Part shown: piece by piece, positions 20,033-28,405 of the stretch
Numbering within the stretch: the first letter of the stretch is position 1
How the letters are laid out: every line of letters begins with the position of its first letter
Source: Ancylobacter sp. IITR112
GTDB taxonomy: Bacteria > Pseudomonadota > Alphaproteobacteria > Rhizobiales > Xanthobacteraceae
Length of the DNA: 64,000 bases
Reading direction: 5' to 3'
Assembly: GCF_041415945.1 (NCBI RefSeq)
Contig: NZ_JBGCUS010000001.1
Coordinates: forward strand, 3,938,501 to 4,002,500
The notes under the pieces: model-generated
Database searches by the model: none
Seen by the model: only the letters and a program-made list of their open reading frames with translations
Told to the model about the DNA's origin: nothing
Program-made: the position numbers and the translations under genes

Positions 20033-20920
20033 ATGGCCCGAGAACCCGCCTCCTCCGCCGACGAACAGGGCCCCCGCCGCATCCGCGTCGGCGACGGGCC
20101 GGCGACGCGCCGCCTGCTGATCGGCACCGTGCTGCTCGTCACCGCGCTGGTGCTGGTGGCGCCGCTGCTCGCCATCTTCGCCGAGGCGTTCCGGCACGGC
20201 GCGGCGGCCTATGCCGCCTCCTTCCGCGCGCCGGACACGCAATATGCCATCGGCCTCACCCTGTTCACCGCGCTGATCGTGGTGCCGGTCAATGTGGCTT
20301 TCGGCATCGCCGCCGCCTGGTGCATCGCCAAGTTCCGCTTTCCCGGCCGCAACCTGCTGGTGGCGCTGGTGGAGCTGCCCTTCTCCATCTCGCCGATCAT
20401 CGCCGGCGTCGCCTATCTCTTCGTCTATGGCGCGCAGGGGCTGCTCGGACCCTGGCTGGCCGAGCACGACATCAAGATCATGTTCGCGGTGCCGGCGATC
20501 ATCCTCGCCAGCCTGTTCGTCACCGCGCCCTTCGTCGCCCGCGAGCTGATTCCGCTGATGATCGCTCAAGGTTCGGAGGAAGAGGAAGCGGCGGTGACGC
20601 TCGGGGCGGGCGGCTGGCGCATATTGCGCCTCGTCACCTTGCCCAATGTGCGCTTCGCCCTGCTCTATGGCGCGGCGCTGTGCAATGCGCGTGTCATGGG
20701 CGAGTTCGGCGCGGTCTCGGTGGTAGCGGGCAATATTCGCGGCCAGACCAACACGCTGCCGCTGCAGATCGAGTTGCTCTATCAGGACAATAACGCGGTC
20801 GCCGCCTTCGCGGTGGCGACGCTGCTGACCCTTGTCGCGCTGGTGACGCTGGTGGCGAAGGCGATCATCGAGCGGCTCGACGCCGCCCGCGTGAAGGCGC
20901 AGGGCAAGCCGGGGCACTGA
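20033..20920 (+). CDS. cysW: Sulfate ABC transporter permease CysW
   Basis: A 295-residue permease partner of CysT. The EAA loop is EEEEAAVTLGAGGWRILRLVTLP and the family motif is VMGEFGAVSVVAGNIRG, followed by TNTLPLQIELLY, all typical of CysW. ATG at 20033 lies 2 bp after the cysT stop; TTG at 20027 is an in-frame alternative adding two residues. A cysA ATPase gene would be expected next, but the following gene is an unrelated dehydrogenase-like gene on the opposite strand, so the ATPase must be encoded elsewhere. Confidence 0.94.
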   Translation: MAREPASSADEQGPRRIRVGDGPATRRLLIGTVLLVTALVLVAPLLAIFAEAFRHGAAAYAASFRAPDTQYAIGLTLFTALIVVPVNVAFGIAAAWCIAKFRFPGRNLLVALVELPFSISPIIAGVAYLFVYGAQGLLGPWLAEHDIKIMFAVPAIILASLFVTAPFVARELIPLMIAQGSEEEEAAVTLGAGGWRILRLVTLPNVRFALLYGAALCNARVMGEFGAVSVVAGNIRGQTNTLPLQIELLYQDNNAVAAFAVATLLTLVALVTLVAKAIIERLDAARVKAQGKPGH

Positions 20921-20932
20921 GCGCCAGCCCGC

Positions 20933-20956
20933 AGCCCTTCAGCCCTTCAGCCCTTC
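20933..20956. repeat. Three tandem copies of an 8-bp unit
   Basis: AGCCCTTC is repeated three times at 20933-20956 and followed by AGCG. The run spans the stop codon of the ornithine cyclodeaminase-like gene, read on the minus strand, so slippage there would change only the last residues. It looks like a simple replication-slippage repeat. Confidence 0.85.
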
Positions 20957-21906
20957 AGCGCCTTCCACACCAGCTCGGCGGCGGCGAGATCTTCAATGGC
21001 GGTGCCGACCGACTTGAACAGGGTGATCTCCTCGGCGCTGCCACGGCCCTTGGCGGTGCCGGCGGTCAGTTCGAACAGGTCGCCGTGAATGGCGTCGGGC
21101 GTCAGTACGCCGCTCGCCAGCGGGATGACGATGTCGCCCGCTTCCTTGCCGGCCCCGGCGCGGGTGTCGACATAGACCCGCGCGCGGCGGATCGCCTCAT
21201 CATCGGCCTCGCGCATGATCGGGGTGAAGCCGCCGACGAGGTCGACATGCTGGCCGGGGCTGAGATAGCGCCCCTCGACCAGAGGCTGCGGCGACAGCGT
21301 GGCCGAGGTGACGATGTCGGCCCCGGCGATAGCGGCGCCCCGGTCGGGCTCGGCCGTGGCAGTGAAGCCCTCGGCACGCAGGCTTTCCGCGAGCGCTTCG
21401 GCCTTGGCGAGGGTGCGGTTCCAGATGCTGATGGTGCGGATGGGCCGCACGCTGGCATGGGCGCGGGCGAGATAGGGGGCGAGCGCCCCGGCCCCGATCA
21501 CCGCCAGCCGGCTGGCGTCTTCGCGGGCGAGATAGCGGGCGGCGAGCGCCGAGGCGGCGGCGGTGCGCCACACGGTGAGGGTGCGCGCATCCATCACCGC
21601 CAGCGGCTGGCCGGTGGCGCCGGAATTGAGCAGATACAGCCCGGTGATGCTCTCAAGCCCACGGGCGTTGTTGCCGGGGAACACGGTCACCAGCTTGGTG
21701 CCGTACACATCGTCCTCGGTGCCCTCGCTGGTCCAGGCCGGCATCAGCAGCGCGGTGGCGTCGCCATCCGGGCGGGCCATGGTGTGATGATGGCGCACCG
21801 GCACGGTGATGCGGCGGCGGAACGCCGCCTCAATGGCGTCGATCAGCGCGGGGAAGGACAAAAGCCCGGCGATCTCGCCCGACGAGATGAAGCGCAGATC
21901 GCTCAT
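20947..21906 (-). CDS. Ornithine cyclodeaminase/mu-crystallin family protein
   Basis: A 319-residue NAD(P)-dependent protein of the Ocd/mu-crystallin family. The Rossmann motif is AVIGAGALAPYLARAH; MARPDGDATALLMPAW supplies substrate-contact residues and GADIVTSATLSPQPL is the second family signature. Members deaminate ornithine to proline, or act on alanine, lysine or imines, so the reaction cannot be fixed from sequence. It sits between cysW (convergent) and lapA, where relatives usually have trpF, suggesting an inserted segment. Confidence 0.85.
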   Translation of the reverse strand: MSDLRFISSGEIAGLLSFPALIDAIEAAFRRRITVPVRHHHTMARPDGDATALLMPAWTSEGTEDDVYGTKLVTVFPGNNARGLESITGLYLLNSGATGQPLAVMDARTLTVWRTAAASALAARYLAREDASRLAVIGAGALAPYLARAHASVRPIRTISIWNRTLAKAEALAESLRAEGFTATAEPDRGAAIAGADIVTSATLSPQPLVEGRYLSPGQHVDLVGGFTPIMREADDEAIRRARVYVDTRAGAGKEAGDIVIPLASGVLTPDAIHGDLFELTAGTAKGRGSAEEITLFKSVGTAIEDLAAAELVWKALKG

Positions 21907-21932
21907 GACAAATATCCGTTCGAGAACAGCCC

Positions 21933-22280
21933 TCAGGCCGCGTCGCGGCGGTGGGCGAGCATTGGCCGCGCCGCGCTGTCACGCTGGGCGGCGCGCAGTT
22001 CCTCCACCTCGGCATGGGCGGAGCGCGCCTCGCGCGCCGAACGCCGGGCCGCCTTGCGGTAACGGCCCTGGCTCAGCCACGCCGCCACGCCGCCCAGCAC
22101 CACGCCGATGATCATCGCCGTGAAGACCACGAGGAACAGCGGTACCTCGACCGACCAGCCGCCGGCCCCGGTCAGCGGGTCGACGACCAGCGACACCGGG
22201 TGGCGGTTGGCCACGGCCAGCATGACGAGCCCGACCGAGACCGGCAGGACGATGAGGATCAGCAACAGACGGCGCAGCAC
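21933..22280 (-). CDS. lapA: LapA-domain membrane protein (DUF1049)
   Basis: A 115-residue protein with two membrane segments (about 1-22 and 45-68) around a short periplasmic loop (NRHPVSLVVDPLTG), then a basic coiled-coil-like tail. This is the layout of the lipopolysaccharide assembly protein A domain. In enterobacteria LapA works with LapB in control of LPS synthesis; here only the domain match is known. It follows ihfB by 21 bp. Confidence 0.82.
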   Translation of the reverse strand: MLRRLLLILIVLPVSVGLVMLAVANRHPVSLVVDPLTGAGGWSVEVPLFLVVFTAMIIGVVLGGVAAWLSQGRYRKAARRSAREARSAHAEVEELRAAQRDSAARPMLAHRRDAA

Positions 22281-22301
22281 GATGTCTCCCTCGCGGCAGG
22301 C

Positions 22302-22595
22302 TTATTCCAGATCGACGCCATCATTCAGGCGCTCGCGCATTTCCTTGCCCGTCTTGAAATAGGGCACGGCCTTGCCGTCGACATCCACATGTTCGCCGGT
22401 GCGCGGGTTGCGGCCGGTGCGCGCCGGCCGCGCCTTCACCGAGAAGGCGCCGAAACCGCGCAGCTCGACGCGGTCGCCGCGCGCGAGCGCCGCGACGATC
22501 TCGTCGAGAATGGCATTCACGATGTTCTCGACATCGCGTTGGTAGAGATGCGGATTCGCCTCGGCGATCCGCTGCACCAGTTCAGACTTGATCAT
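22302..22595 (-). CDS. ihfB: Integration host factor subunit beta
   Basis: A 97-residue HU/IHF-family DNA-bending protein. [12 protein letters not shown] opens the helical body, [12 protein letters not shown] is the central strand pair, and the DNA-intercalating arm is [11 protein letters not shown] with the conserved Pro. The Val/Asp-rich arm end and C-terminus mark the beta subunit. IHF shapes promoters and recombination sites. It is followed by lapA; sppA lies 75 bp upstream on the same strand, separated by an AT-rich stretch (CCAAAA...TTTTGG) that may hold its own promoter. Confidence 0.95.
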   Translation of the reverse strand: MIKSELVQRIAEANPHLYQRDVENIVNAILDEIVAALARGDRVELRGFGAFSVKARPARTGRNPRTGEHVDVDGKAVPYFKTGKEMRERLNDGVDLE

Positions 22596-22670
22596 CGACG
22601 CCCCGGCCCCTTTTTCGTTCGGCTCGTCGGTACTCCAAAAAATTGATATTTTGGAAGCTCTTGGCCCCGT

Positions 22671-23651
22671 CTAGCCACCGCGAGGGTGCCAGAGGGCCAG
22701 AAGACCGTCAAGGCGGGCCTGTTCAGCGGCCCCGCTCGCCGCATCTGCCACGAGACGGGCGATATCTTCAAGCCCGATCAACGACATGAGTCGCACGGAA
22801 ATGCCGTGCAGCCAGCCGAATTCGTCGCCGGCGCGGCTTGTGTGCCAGTCCCGTATGGGAAGTTCCTTGTCCACCCCCCTCTCGCGCGCGAGCCAGTCGC
22901 GGCCGGTGCGCTCGTCGCCGATCTCGTCGATCAGCCGCAGCGGCAGCGCCTGGTGGCCGGTGAACACGCGCCCGTCGGCGGCGATGGCGAGTTTTTCGTC
23001 GTCGAGCAGCCGGCGTTCCGCCACCAGCCCCTTGAACCAGCCATAGCTGTCCTCGACCAGCGCGCGCACCGCTGCCCTCGCCGCCTCGGTGGGCGGATCG
23101 AACATGTTGGGCGCGGCTTTCAGCGGGCTCGACTTGATCTCCTCATAGGAGATGCCGACCGTCTTCATCAGTTCGGAGAAATTGGGGAACTGGAAGATCA
23201 CTCCGATCGAGCCTACCAGCGCGTTGCGCGGCGCGACGATATGGTCGGCACCCAGCGCCGCGATATAGGCGCCCGACGCCGCCATGCCGCCGACCACGGC
23301 GACGATCGGCTTTTTCTCCGCCAGCCGCCGCAGCGCGTCATACAGCGCGGCCGAGCCGACCACGGTGCCGCCCGGGCTGTCGATGGAAAGGATCACCGCC
23401 TTGGCGCCGGATTTGCCGATGGCGTCGAGCATCTCGATCCGCTCGCGCTCATTGCGGATGATGCCGCCGATGGAGACGCGGGCAACATGGGCGGAGGCGC
23501 GCGGCAGCATGGCGCCGTCGCTCCACCAGGCAAAGGCGCCGAGGCCGCCGACCAGCACCACCAGCAGCGCGAACACCCGCCAGAAGGCGAGCTTGCGCCG
23601 CAGCCGGCGGCGAGCGAGCACCTCGTCGACATCCAATGCGCTGGCGGCCAT
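22671..23651 (-). CDS. sppA: Signal peptide peptidase SppA, short form
   Basis: A 326-residue membrane-anchored S49 peptidase. One N-terminal span (about 22-44) leaves the catalytic part in the periplasm. Probable nucleophile Ser126 (GGMAASGAY) and base Lys178 (SSPLKAAP) are 52 residues apart, and IDSPGG near 90 is conserved. It should degrade cleaved signal peptides in the membrane. The ATG at 23651 is fixed by AGGAGG 5 nt upstream; the longer frame runs into the neighbouring gene. It precedes ihfB-lapA, a common Hyphomicrobiales order. Confidence 0.95.
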   Translation of the reverse strand: MAASALDVDEVLARRRLRRKLAFWRVFALLVVLVGGLGAFAWWSDGAMLPRASAHVARVSIGGIIRNERERIEMLDAIGKSGAKAVILSIDSPGGTVVGSAALYDALRRLAEKKPIVAVVGGMAASGAYIAALGADHIVAPRNALVGSIGVIFQFPNFSELMKTVGISYEEIKSSPLKAAPNMFDPPTEAARAAVRALVEDSYGWFKGLVAERRLLDDEKLAIAADGRVFTGHQALPLRLIDEIGDERTGRDWLARERGVDKELPIRDWHTSRAGDEFGWLHGISVRLMSLIGLEDIARLVADAASGAAEQARLDGLLALWHPRGG

Positions 23652-23730
23652 GGCGTCCTCCTGATCCGGAGCCAAGGCGTAGCGGCGCGGGAGGGGCGGC
23701 GCAAGGGTGGGGAGGGTCGGGGAGGCGGCG

Positions 23731-24348
23731 CTACCCGCCGTGTTTTTCCAGAAACGCCTCGATGGCCAGCGTGCGGAAATCCTCCAGCGCGGCGCGCAGG
23801 CGGGCATGGTCCCAGTCCCACCAGGCGAGCGCCTGCAGCCGGGCGGCGATGGCCGGCGGAAAGCGCTCCTTCACCGGCCGCGCCGGCACCCCGGCGACGA
23901 TGCTGTAGGGCGCCACGTCCTTGGTCACCACGGCCCCGGCGGCGACCACCGCGCCATCGCCGATGGCGCGTCCCGCCAGCACGATGGCGCCATGGCCGAT
24001 CCACACATCATGGCCGATGGTGACGCCCTGCGCCCGGCGCCAGGCGAAGAAATCCGGCTCGTCCTGCGCGTCGTCGAAATAGGCGGAGGCGCGATAGGTG
24101 AAATGCGACTGGCTCGCCCGCTGCATCGGGTGATTGCCGGGGTTAATGCGGGTCATCGCCGCGATGGAGGTGAACTTGCCGATCCGCGCATAGGCGATGT
24201 CGGAATCGTTCACCACATAGGAATAGTCGCCGAGTTCCACTTCCAGAAGCTGGGTGCGCGGGCCCACTTCGGTGTAGCGCCCAAGCGTCGAGCGGGTGAT
24301 CTTGGCGGTGGGATCGACGGTGGGCGAGGGTCCGAGCTTGTGCGCCAT
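23731..24348 (-). CDS. Phosphonate-associated hexapeptide-repeat acetyltransferase
   Basis: A 205-residue left-handed beta-helix acyltransferase of the xenobiotic (Vat/CatB-like) type. Hexapeptide turns run through the middle (IGHDVWIGHGAIVLAG, IGDGAVVAAGAVVTKDV) and the active-site His lies near NPGNHPMQRASQSHF. Close relatives are found in phosphonate operons, and here it follows phnM and the DUF1045 gene, 14 bp after the latter. It may acetylate an aminophosphonate, but the substrate is unproven. Confidence 0.85.
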   Translation of the reverse strand: MAHKLGPSPTVDPTAKITRSTLGRYTEVGPRTQLLEVELGDYSYVVNDSDIAYARIGKFTSIAAMTRINPGNHPMQRASQSHFTYRASAYFDDAQDEPDFFAWRRAQGVTIGHDVWIGHGAIVLAGRAIGDGAVVAAGAVVTKDVAPYSIVAGVPARPVKERFPPAIAARLQALAWWDWDHARLRAALEDFRTLAIEAFLEKHGG

Positions 24349-24362
24349 GGGCTGTCTGGGCC

Positions 24363-25133
24363 TTAGCTGCCGAAGGGAAAGCGGGCGACGAGCCGGAACG
24401 GCCCGGCTTCCTGCCGGTAGAGCGCGATCTCGCGGACGATGAGCGGGCCGTCGGCGCCGCTGGCGGCGAAATGCTCCGCCAGCTCCGCTTCGGCCAGGGC
24501 GCGCTCCTCATCTTCCAGCGGGCCGGTCAGCGTCATGTGGAAGCGGAAATCGTCGAGCACATAGGGATAGCCCCAGCGGTCGAGATATTCCCGCTGGCGC
24601 GGAGTGAGCGGCGCCCGCAGGCGCTTTTCGCGCTCGGCCTCGGACATCGGGGCGCGGAACTCGTCCAGCGCCGCCACGCCCGTTGCCGCGAGCCGGTCGA
24701 GCGCGGCGCTGGGGGCGGCGAGGCGCAGGGCGAGGAAGCGGCCAATGCTCGCCAGCGTCACGCCGGGGCAGGCGAAGCCGGCGCGGTTCTGCGCGAAGCG
24801 GGTGCAGGCGGCGGCGAGTTCCGCCTCGCTGCGGCCGGGCGCGAGGCGGAACGGCGCCTTCAGCGTGGCGTGGAAACCATAGCGGCGCGGCTCGGCGGTG
24901 ATCTCGCTCCAGCGCGCGGCGTCAAAACGGCGCAGCGGCAGCGGCGCGACCGGCGTGCCGGCCTCGGCGTCATAGCCGAGCACGGCGGAGCCGAAGCGCC
25001 AGAGCGGGCTCTGCGCCGGAGGGGCGAAATAGAGCGCGTAGCGCGGCGTGGCCGGACGCGCCGCCGCAGACGTGGCGGGCGTGGCAGGAGCAGGCGCGGC
25101 AGGAGCGGGCGTGGTGGGGGTCGAGGCGGTCAT
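24363..25133 (-). CDS. DUF1045 phosphonate-metabolism protein with two HxT motifs
   Basis: A 256-residue protein of the DUF1045 family, found in many phn operons. After an Ala/Pro/Thr-rich N-terminal stretch (first ~30 residues, possibly not all translated), it has two HxT motifs, YGFHATLKAPF and FRFHMTLTGPL, about 100 residues apart, as in 2H phosphoesterases. Those enzymes open cyclic phosphodiesters. The C-P lyase pathway makes a cyclic ribose phosphate that needs such an opening, so this is a functional candidate. It begins 9 bp after phnM. Confidence 0.86.
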   Translation of the reverse strand: MTASTPTTPAPAAPAPATPATSAAARPATPRYALYFAPPAQSPLWRFGSAVLGYDAEAGTPVAPLPLRRFDAARWSEITAEPRRYGFHATLKAPFRLAPGRSEAELAAACTRFAQNRAGFACPGVTLASIGRFLALRLAAPSAALDRLAATGVAALDEFRAPMSEAEREKRLRAPLTPRQREYLDRWGYPYVLDDFRFHMTLTGPLEDEERALAEAELAEHFAASGADGPLIVREIALYRQEAGPFRLVARFPFGS

Positions 25134-25142
25134 CGGCGCCCC

Positions 25143-26282
25143 CTAGAACACGCGCCGCCCGGCGACGAACACCTCGTCGATCCGGGGGGTGTCGTCGGCG
25201 AGGCGGAAGCGCACCAGATCGGCGCGCAGCCCCTCTTCCAGCCGCCCGCGATCCTCCAGCCGGGCCAGCCGGGCCGGGGCGGCGGTGACGAGGCCGATGG
25301 CGGCGGGGAGAGAAAGGCCGGCGGTGCGGGTCAGCGCCAGCGCGCCCTGCAGCAGGCTGGCCGGCACATAATCCGAGGCGAGGGCGTCGAGCAGTCCCTC
25401 GCGGGCGAGGTCGCGCATCGACACGCCGCCGGAATGCGAGCCGCCGCGCACCACATTGGGCGAGCCGCCAATGGTGGCGAGGCCGCGCTCATGGGCGGCC
25501 CGTGCCGCTTCCAGCGTGGTCGGGAATTCGGAGATGGTGCAGCCGGCCGCCAGCGCCTCGTCGACATGGGCGGGCGTGGTATCGTCATGGCTCGACAGCA
25601 CGAGGCCGGAGGAGGCGAAAAGGGCCACCATCCGCCGGTAGTTTTCCGCCACCGCGCCGCGTGCGCGCTCGATGCGGTCGGCGACCTCGGCGTCGATGTC
25701 GCCGCCGCTCTTGCCGATGCCGGTGAGATAGACCTTGAGATGCTCGACATTGCGCCACTGGCGGGTGCCGGGCGTGTGGTCCATCAGCGAGGCGAGCGCC
25801 AGCGTCGGGCGCCCCAGCGCGGCATCGACGAGATCGGGCAGGGTGCGGTCGGTGAGTTCGCAGCGCAGATGGATGCGGTGGTCGACGCGGAACAGGTTGC
25901 GCTCGACGCCGGAATCGACCGCGTCCAGCATCACCTCATACAGCGCCCGGCGGTCGGCCTTGGCCTGGTCGAAGCCGCCGGCGCAGATGGCGTCATAGAC
26001 CGTGGTGACGCCCGAGGCGGCCATCTGCGCGTCATGCGCCAGCGCGGCGGCGCGGGCATCGGGCCAGATCACCTTGGGGCGCGGCACGAAATGGCCTTCC
26101 AGCGCGTCCGTGTGCAGGTCGATCAGCCCAGGCGCCAGGAAAGCGCCCTCGCAGTCAATGGCGGCGGAAAGCTGCGAGCGGCCTTCGTCGATCGCGCGGA
26201 TGCGCCCTTCCCCATGGACCAGCGTGCCGTCGATCACGCGGTCGTCCAGAACAAGGCGGGCATTGGTGAGAATCACGTCCAT
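25143..26282 (-). CDS. phnM: Alpha-D-ribose 1-methylphosphonate 5-triphosphate diphosphatase
   Basis: PhnM (379 residues) removes pyrophosphate from ribose methylphosphonate triphosphate in the C-P lyase route. The amidohydrolase fold shows the metal-binding PGLIDLHTDALEGH motif, SLMDHTPG, SSHDDTT and SLPAAI near the end, all typical of PhnM. The ATG at 26282 begins MDVILTNARLV, the usual family start; the longer frame is unsupported. It is followed closely by DUF1045 and acetyltransferase genes. The C-P lyase core genes phnGHIJKL are not in the window. Confidence 0.93.
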   Translation of the reverse strand: MDVILTNARLVLDDRVIDGTLVHGEGRIRAIDEGRSQLSAAIDCEGAFLAPGLIDLHTDALEGHFVPRPKVIWPDARAAALAHDAQMAASGVTTVYDAICAGGFDQAKADRRALYEVMLDAVDSGVERNLFRVDHRIHLRCELTDRTLPDLVDAALGRPTLALASLMDHTPGTRQWRNVEHLKVYLTGIGKSGGDIDAEVADRIERARGAVAENYRRMVALFASSGLVLSSHDDTTPAHVDEALAAGCTISEFPTTLEAARAAHERGLATIGGSPNVVRGGSHSGGVSMRDLAREGLLDALASDYVPASLLQGALALTRTAGLSLPAAIGLVTAAPARLARLEDRGRLEEGLRADLVRFRLADDTPRIDEVFVAGRRVF

Positions 26283-26343
26283 GGCGGCGCGTCTCGCATG
26301 TTGTTGTGACCGTTCGATGAAGTGGCGAGGCAGGCGGCTCGGC

Positions 26344-27912
26344 TCACAGCCCGCGCGCCTCGCCGTCGCCGCGCGGGTCATGGGCGCCTTCCAGCTCCGC
26401 CATGCCGGGATGCCGGATCACCGCGCCGGCATGGCCCATCGCATCGGAAAATGGCGCGCCGATGATCTCGACATCGTGACCGGCGGCGGCGAGCCGGTCT
26501 TTGATGCCCTCGTCGATCCCCGCCTCGATGGTCAGCCGTTCGCCCCTCCGCCAGCGCGGGGCGGCGAGCGCGGCGCCGAGAGGGGTGCCGAAGAGCAGGC
26601 GGCTGAGCACGATGGCGGACGTCTGCGCCGCGTCCGCGCCGCCGCTGCCAAAGGCGAGGACACGCCCGTCCGGCAGCGACGCGAAGGCGGGACTGAGCGT
26701 CACCGGCGGGCGGCGGCCGGGCTGCAGCGGCGTGAGCGCGCGCGGATCGAGCGAAAAGGCGGCGCCGCGATTATGCATGAGCACCCCCGTCGCCGGCAGC
26801 ACGAGGCCGGCGCCGAAGGCGTCGTGCAGCGAATGAACGGCCGACACCATCACCCCGTTGCGGTCGGCCGCGCCGATCCAGCCGCTGCCCGGCACCCCGG
26901 CGGGGGCGGCGTGGCGCGGACCCGGCGTGGCGCGGTGACGGTCGATGCCCGCCGCCTCGCGCGCCAGCGCCTCCGGCGCCAGCAGAGCGGCGGGATCGGC
27001 GGTGACGACAATGGAATCGGTGATCGCCGGCGCGGCCAGCCGGGCGGCGAGGGCACCCGCCTCGATCAGCCCGTGCAGATGGGCGGGGCTCTCGCCTTGC
27101 GTCACCTCCAGGCGGCCGAACAGGGCGAGGGTGAGCAGCGTCTCCAGCCCGTGCGACGGCGGCGGCGGCGCCCACAGCGTCAGGCCCGGCAGGCTGACGC
27201 TGAGCGCCGGCCGGGTGAGGGCGCGATAGGCCCAAAAATCGGCCCGTGCCAGAGGGCTGCCCGCCCGCTCCAGATCCGCCGCCATCTCGCGCGCCACGTC
27301 GCCGTGGTAGACATCGTCAAGCCCGGCGGCGGCGAGATGGTCCAGCGTGTCGGCGAGCCGGGCGCAGCGCTGCGCCGTGCCGGTGGCCGGCGCCGTGCCG
27401 TCGGGAGCGAGGAAGGCGGCGGCGAAGCCGGGCATCGCGTCGCGCTCGGCCCGCGCCTGTTCGCTCGCCCGCTGCTGGGCGGGGGAGACATTGCGACCGG
27501 CCTGCGCCAGTTCGATCGCCGATTCCATCAACCGCCGCGTCGGCATCCGTCCGCCAAAGGCGCGTGCGGCCTCCTGCGCCCGCAGCCAGCCGCCGACCGC
27601 GCCGGGCACGGTGAGCACGGCGAGCGGCCCGCGCCGGGGGATCGCCTCATGGTCGGCGGCGCGCATGCGTGCCGCCGACACGCCCGCCCCGGCGGGCCCG
27701 GCGGCGTCGATGACGGTGACGCGCCCGGCGGGATCGCGAATCAGCCACAGGCAATCGCCGCCGAGCGAGGCGAGATGCGGCGCGACGACCGTCAGCGCCG
27801 CGGCGGCGGCGAGCGCCGCTTCCACCGCATTGCCGCCCTCTTCCAGCACGGCGCGGCCGGCCTCGGCGGCCTGCCCATGGGGGGCGGCGACCATGCCGCC
27901 GCCAGCGCGCAC
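26344..27912 (-). CDS. Gamma-glutamyltransferase-family protein with altered catalytic residues
   Basis: About 522 residues with the Ntn-hydrolase layout of gamma-glutamyltransferases: GGGMVAAPH and GGNAVEAALA at the N-terminus, VPGAVGGW in the large chain, and AFGAGLVLPATGVLMHNR plus GSGG in the presumed small chain. Aligned by eye with E. coli enzyme, the nucleophile Thr that starts the small chain is Ser343 (PGSGWIGAAD), and the Arg that binds the glutamyl carboxylate is missing (IDAAGPAGA). It may be another amidase, or inactive. The start is uncertain: GTG at 27912 was chosen, ATG at 27894 is the next option. The three phosphonate-associated genes follow. Confidence 0.75.
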   Translation of the reverse strand: MRAGGGMVAAPHGQAAEAGRAVLEEGGNAVEAALAAAAALTVVAPHLASLGGDCLWLIRDPAGRVTVIDAAGPAGAGVSAARMRAADHEAIPRRGPLAVLTVPGAVGGWLRAQEAARAFGGRMPTRRLMESAIELAQAGRNVSPAQQRASEQARAERDAMPGFAAAFLAPDGTAPATGTAQRCARLADTLDHLAAAGLDDVYHGDVAREMAADLERAGSPLARADFWAYRALTRPALSVSLPGLTLWAPPPPSHGLETLLTLALFGRLEVTQGESPAHLHGLIEAGALAARLAAPAITDSIVVTADPAALLAPEALAREAAGIDRHRATPGPRHAAPAGVPGSGWIGAADRNGVMVSAVHSLHDAFGAGLVLPATGVLMHNRGAAFSLDPRALTPLQPGRRPPVTLSPAFASLPDGRVLAFGSGGADAAQTSAIVLSRLLFGTPLGAALAAPRWRRGERLTIEAGIDEGIKDRLAAAGHDVEIIGAPFSDAMGHAGAVIRHPGMAELEGAHDPRGDGEARGL

Positions 27913-28038
27913 GCTCTCATAAAGCCGATCGTGAGCCAGTTCCGCCTCCGCCCGTGTCCGCGCGGCCGCCCGGCCGCTTGACCCGCGCCGCCGGGCATAG
28001 CAGGTTGCGCGCCGCCGAAGTAGACGGAATGGGACGCG

Positions 28039-28278
28039 ATGAGCACGGGCCGACGCATTCGCTGGGACAATGTCAGCACGGTGGGGAGCGCCGCGATCCT
28101 GCTGGGCGCCGAGCTGATCGGGGCCGGTCTTGCCGCCGGCTGGGCCCTCGCCGCCCTGTTCGAGGCCAGCGTGATGTGGGAGCTCATCTTCGAAGGCGCC
28201 TTCGCCCTGCTCGCCATTTACGGCATTTACCGCTTCGTGATGAAGGCGAAGTCGATCGAGCCCTTCGTCGAGGGCTGA
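28039..28278 (+). CDS. Small two-span membrane protein, unknown function
   Basis: A 79-residue protein with two hydrophobic segments (about 14-43 and 47-66), each containing Glu residues, and a basic C-terminal stretch KAKSIEPFVEG. ATG with GGGACGCG upstream is a modest ribosome site. Composition and codon use fit a real gene; it is divergent from the gamma-glutamyltransferase-like gene. I do not recognise a family. Confidence 0.6.
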   Translation: MSTGRRIRWDNVSTVGSAAILLGAELIGAGLAAGWALAALFEASVMWELIFEGAFALLAIYGIYRFVMKAKSIEPFVEG

Positions 28279-28370
28279 CGTCCGGCCGGCCTTTTGCCGG
28301 CGCACCGTTCCGCCTCATCGGCGTGCATGCCGATATATCGGGCGTATGCGATAAAAAACGCAAAACCCGC

Positions 28371-28399
28371 TTGCATATGACAGCATAGGGTCCTACATC
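28371..28399 (+). promoter_or_regulatory. Candidate promoter of the decarboxylase leader
   Basis: TTGCAT (28371-28376), a 17-nt spacer and TACATC (28394-28399) form a plausible sigma-70 promoter in the only AT-rich patch of the gap. Start of RNA near 28406 would give a leader of about 457 nt before the decarboxylase gene. Confidence 0.45.
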
Positions 28400-28405
28400 C
28401 CGCCC

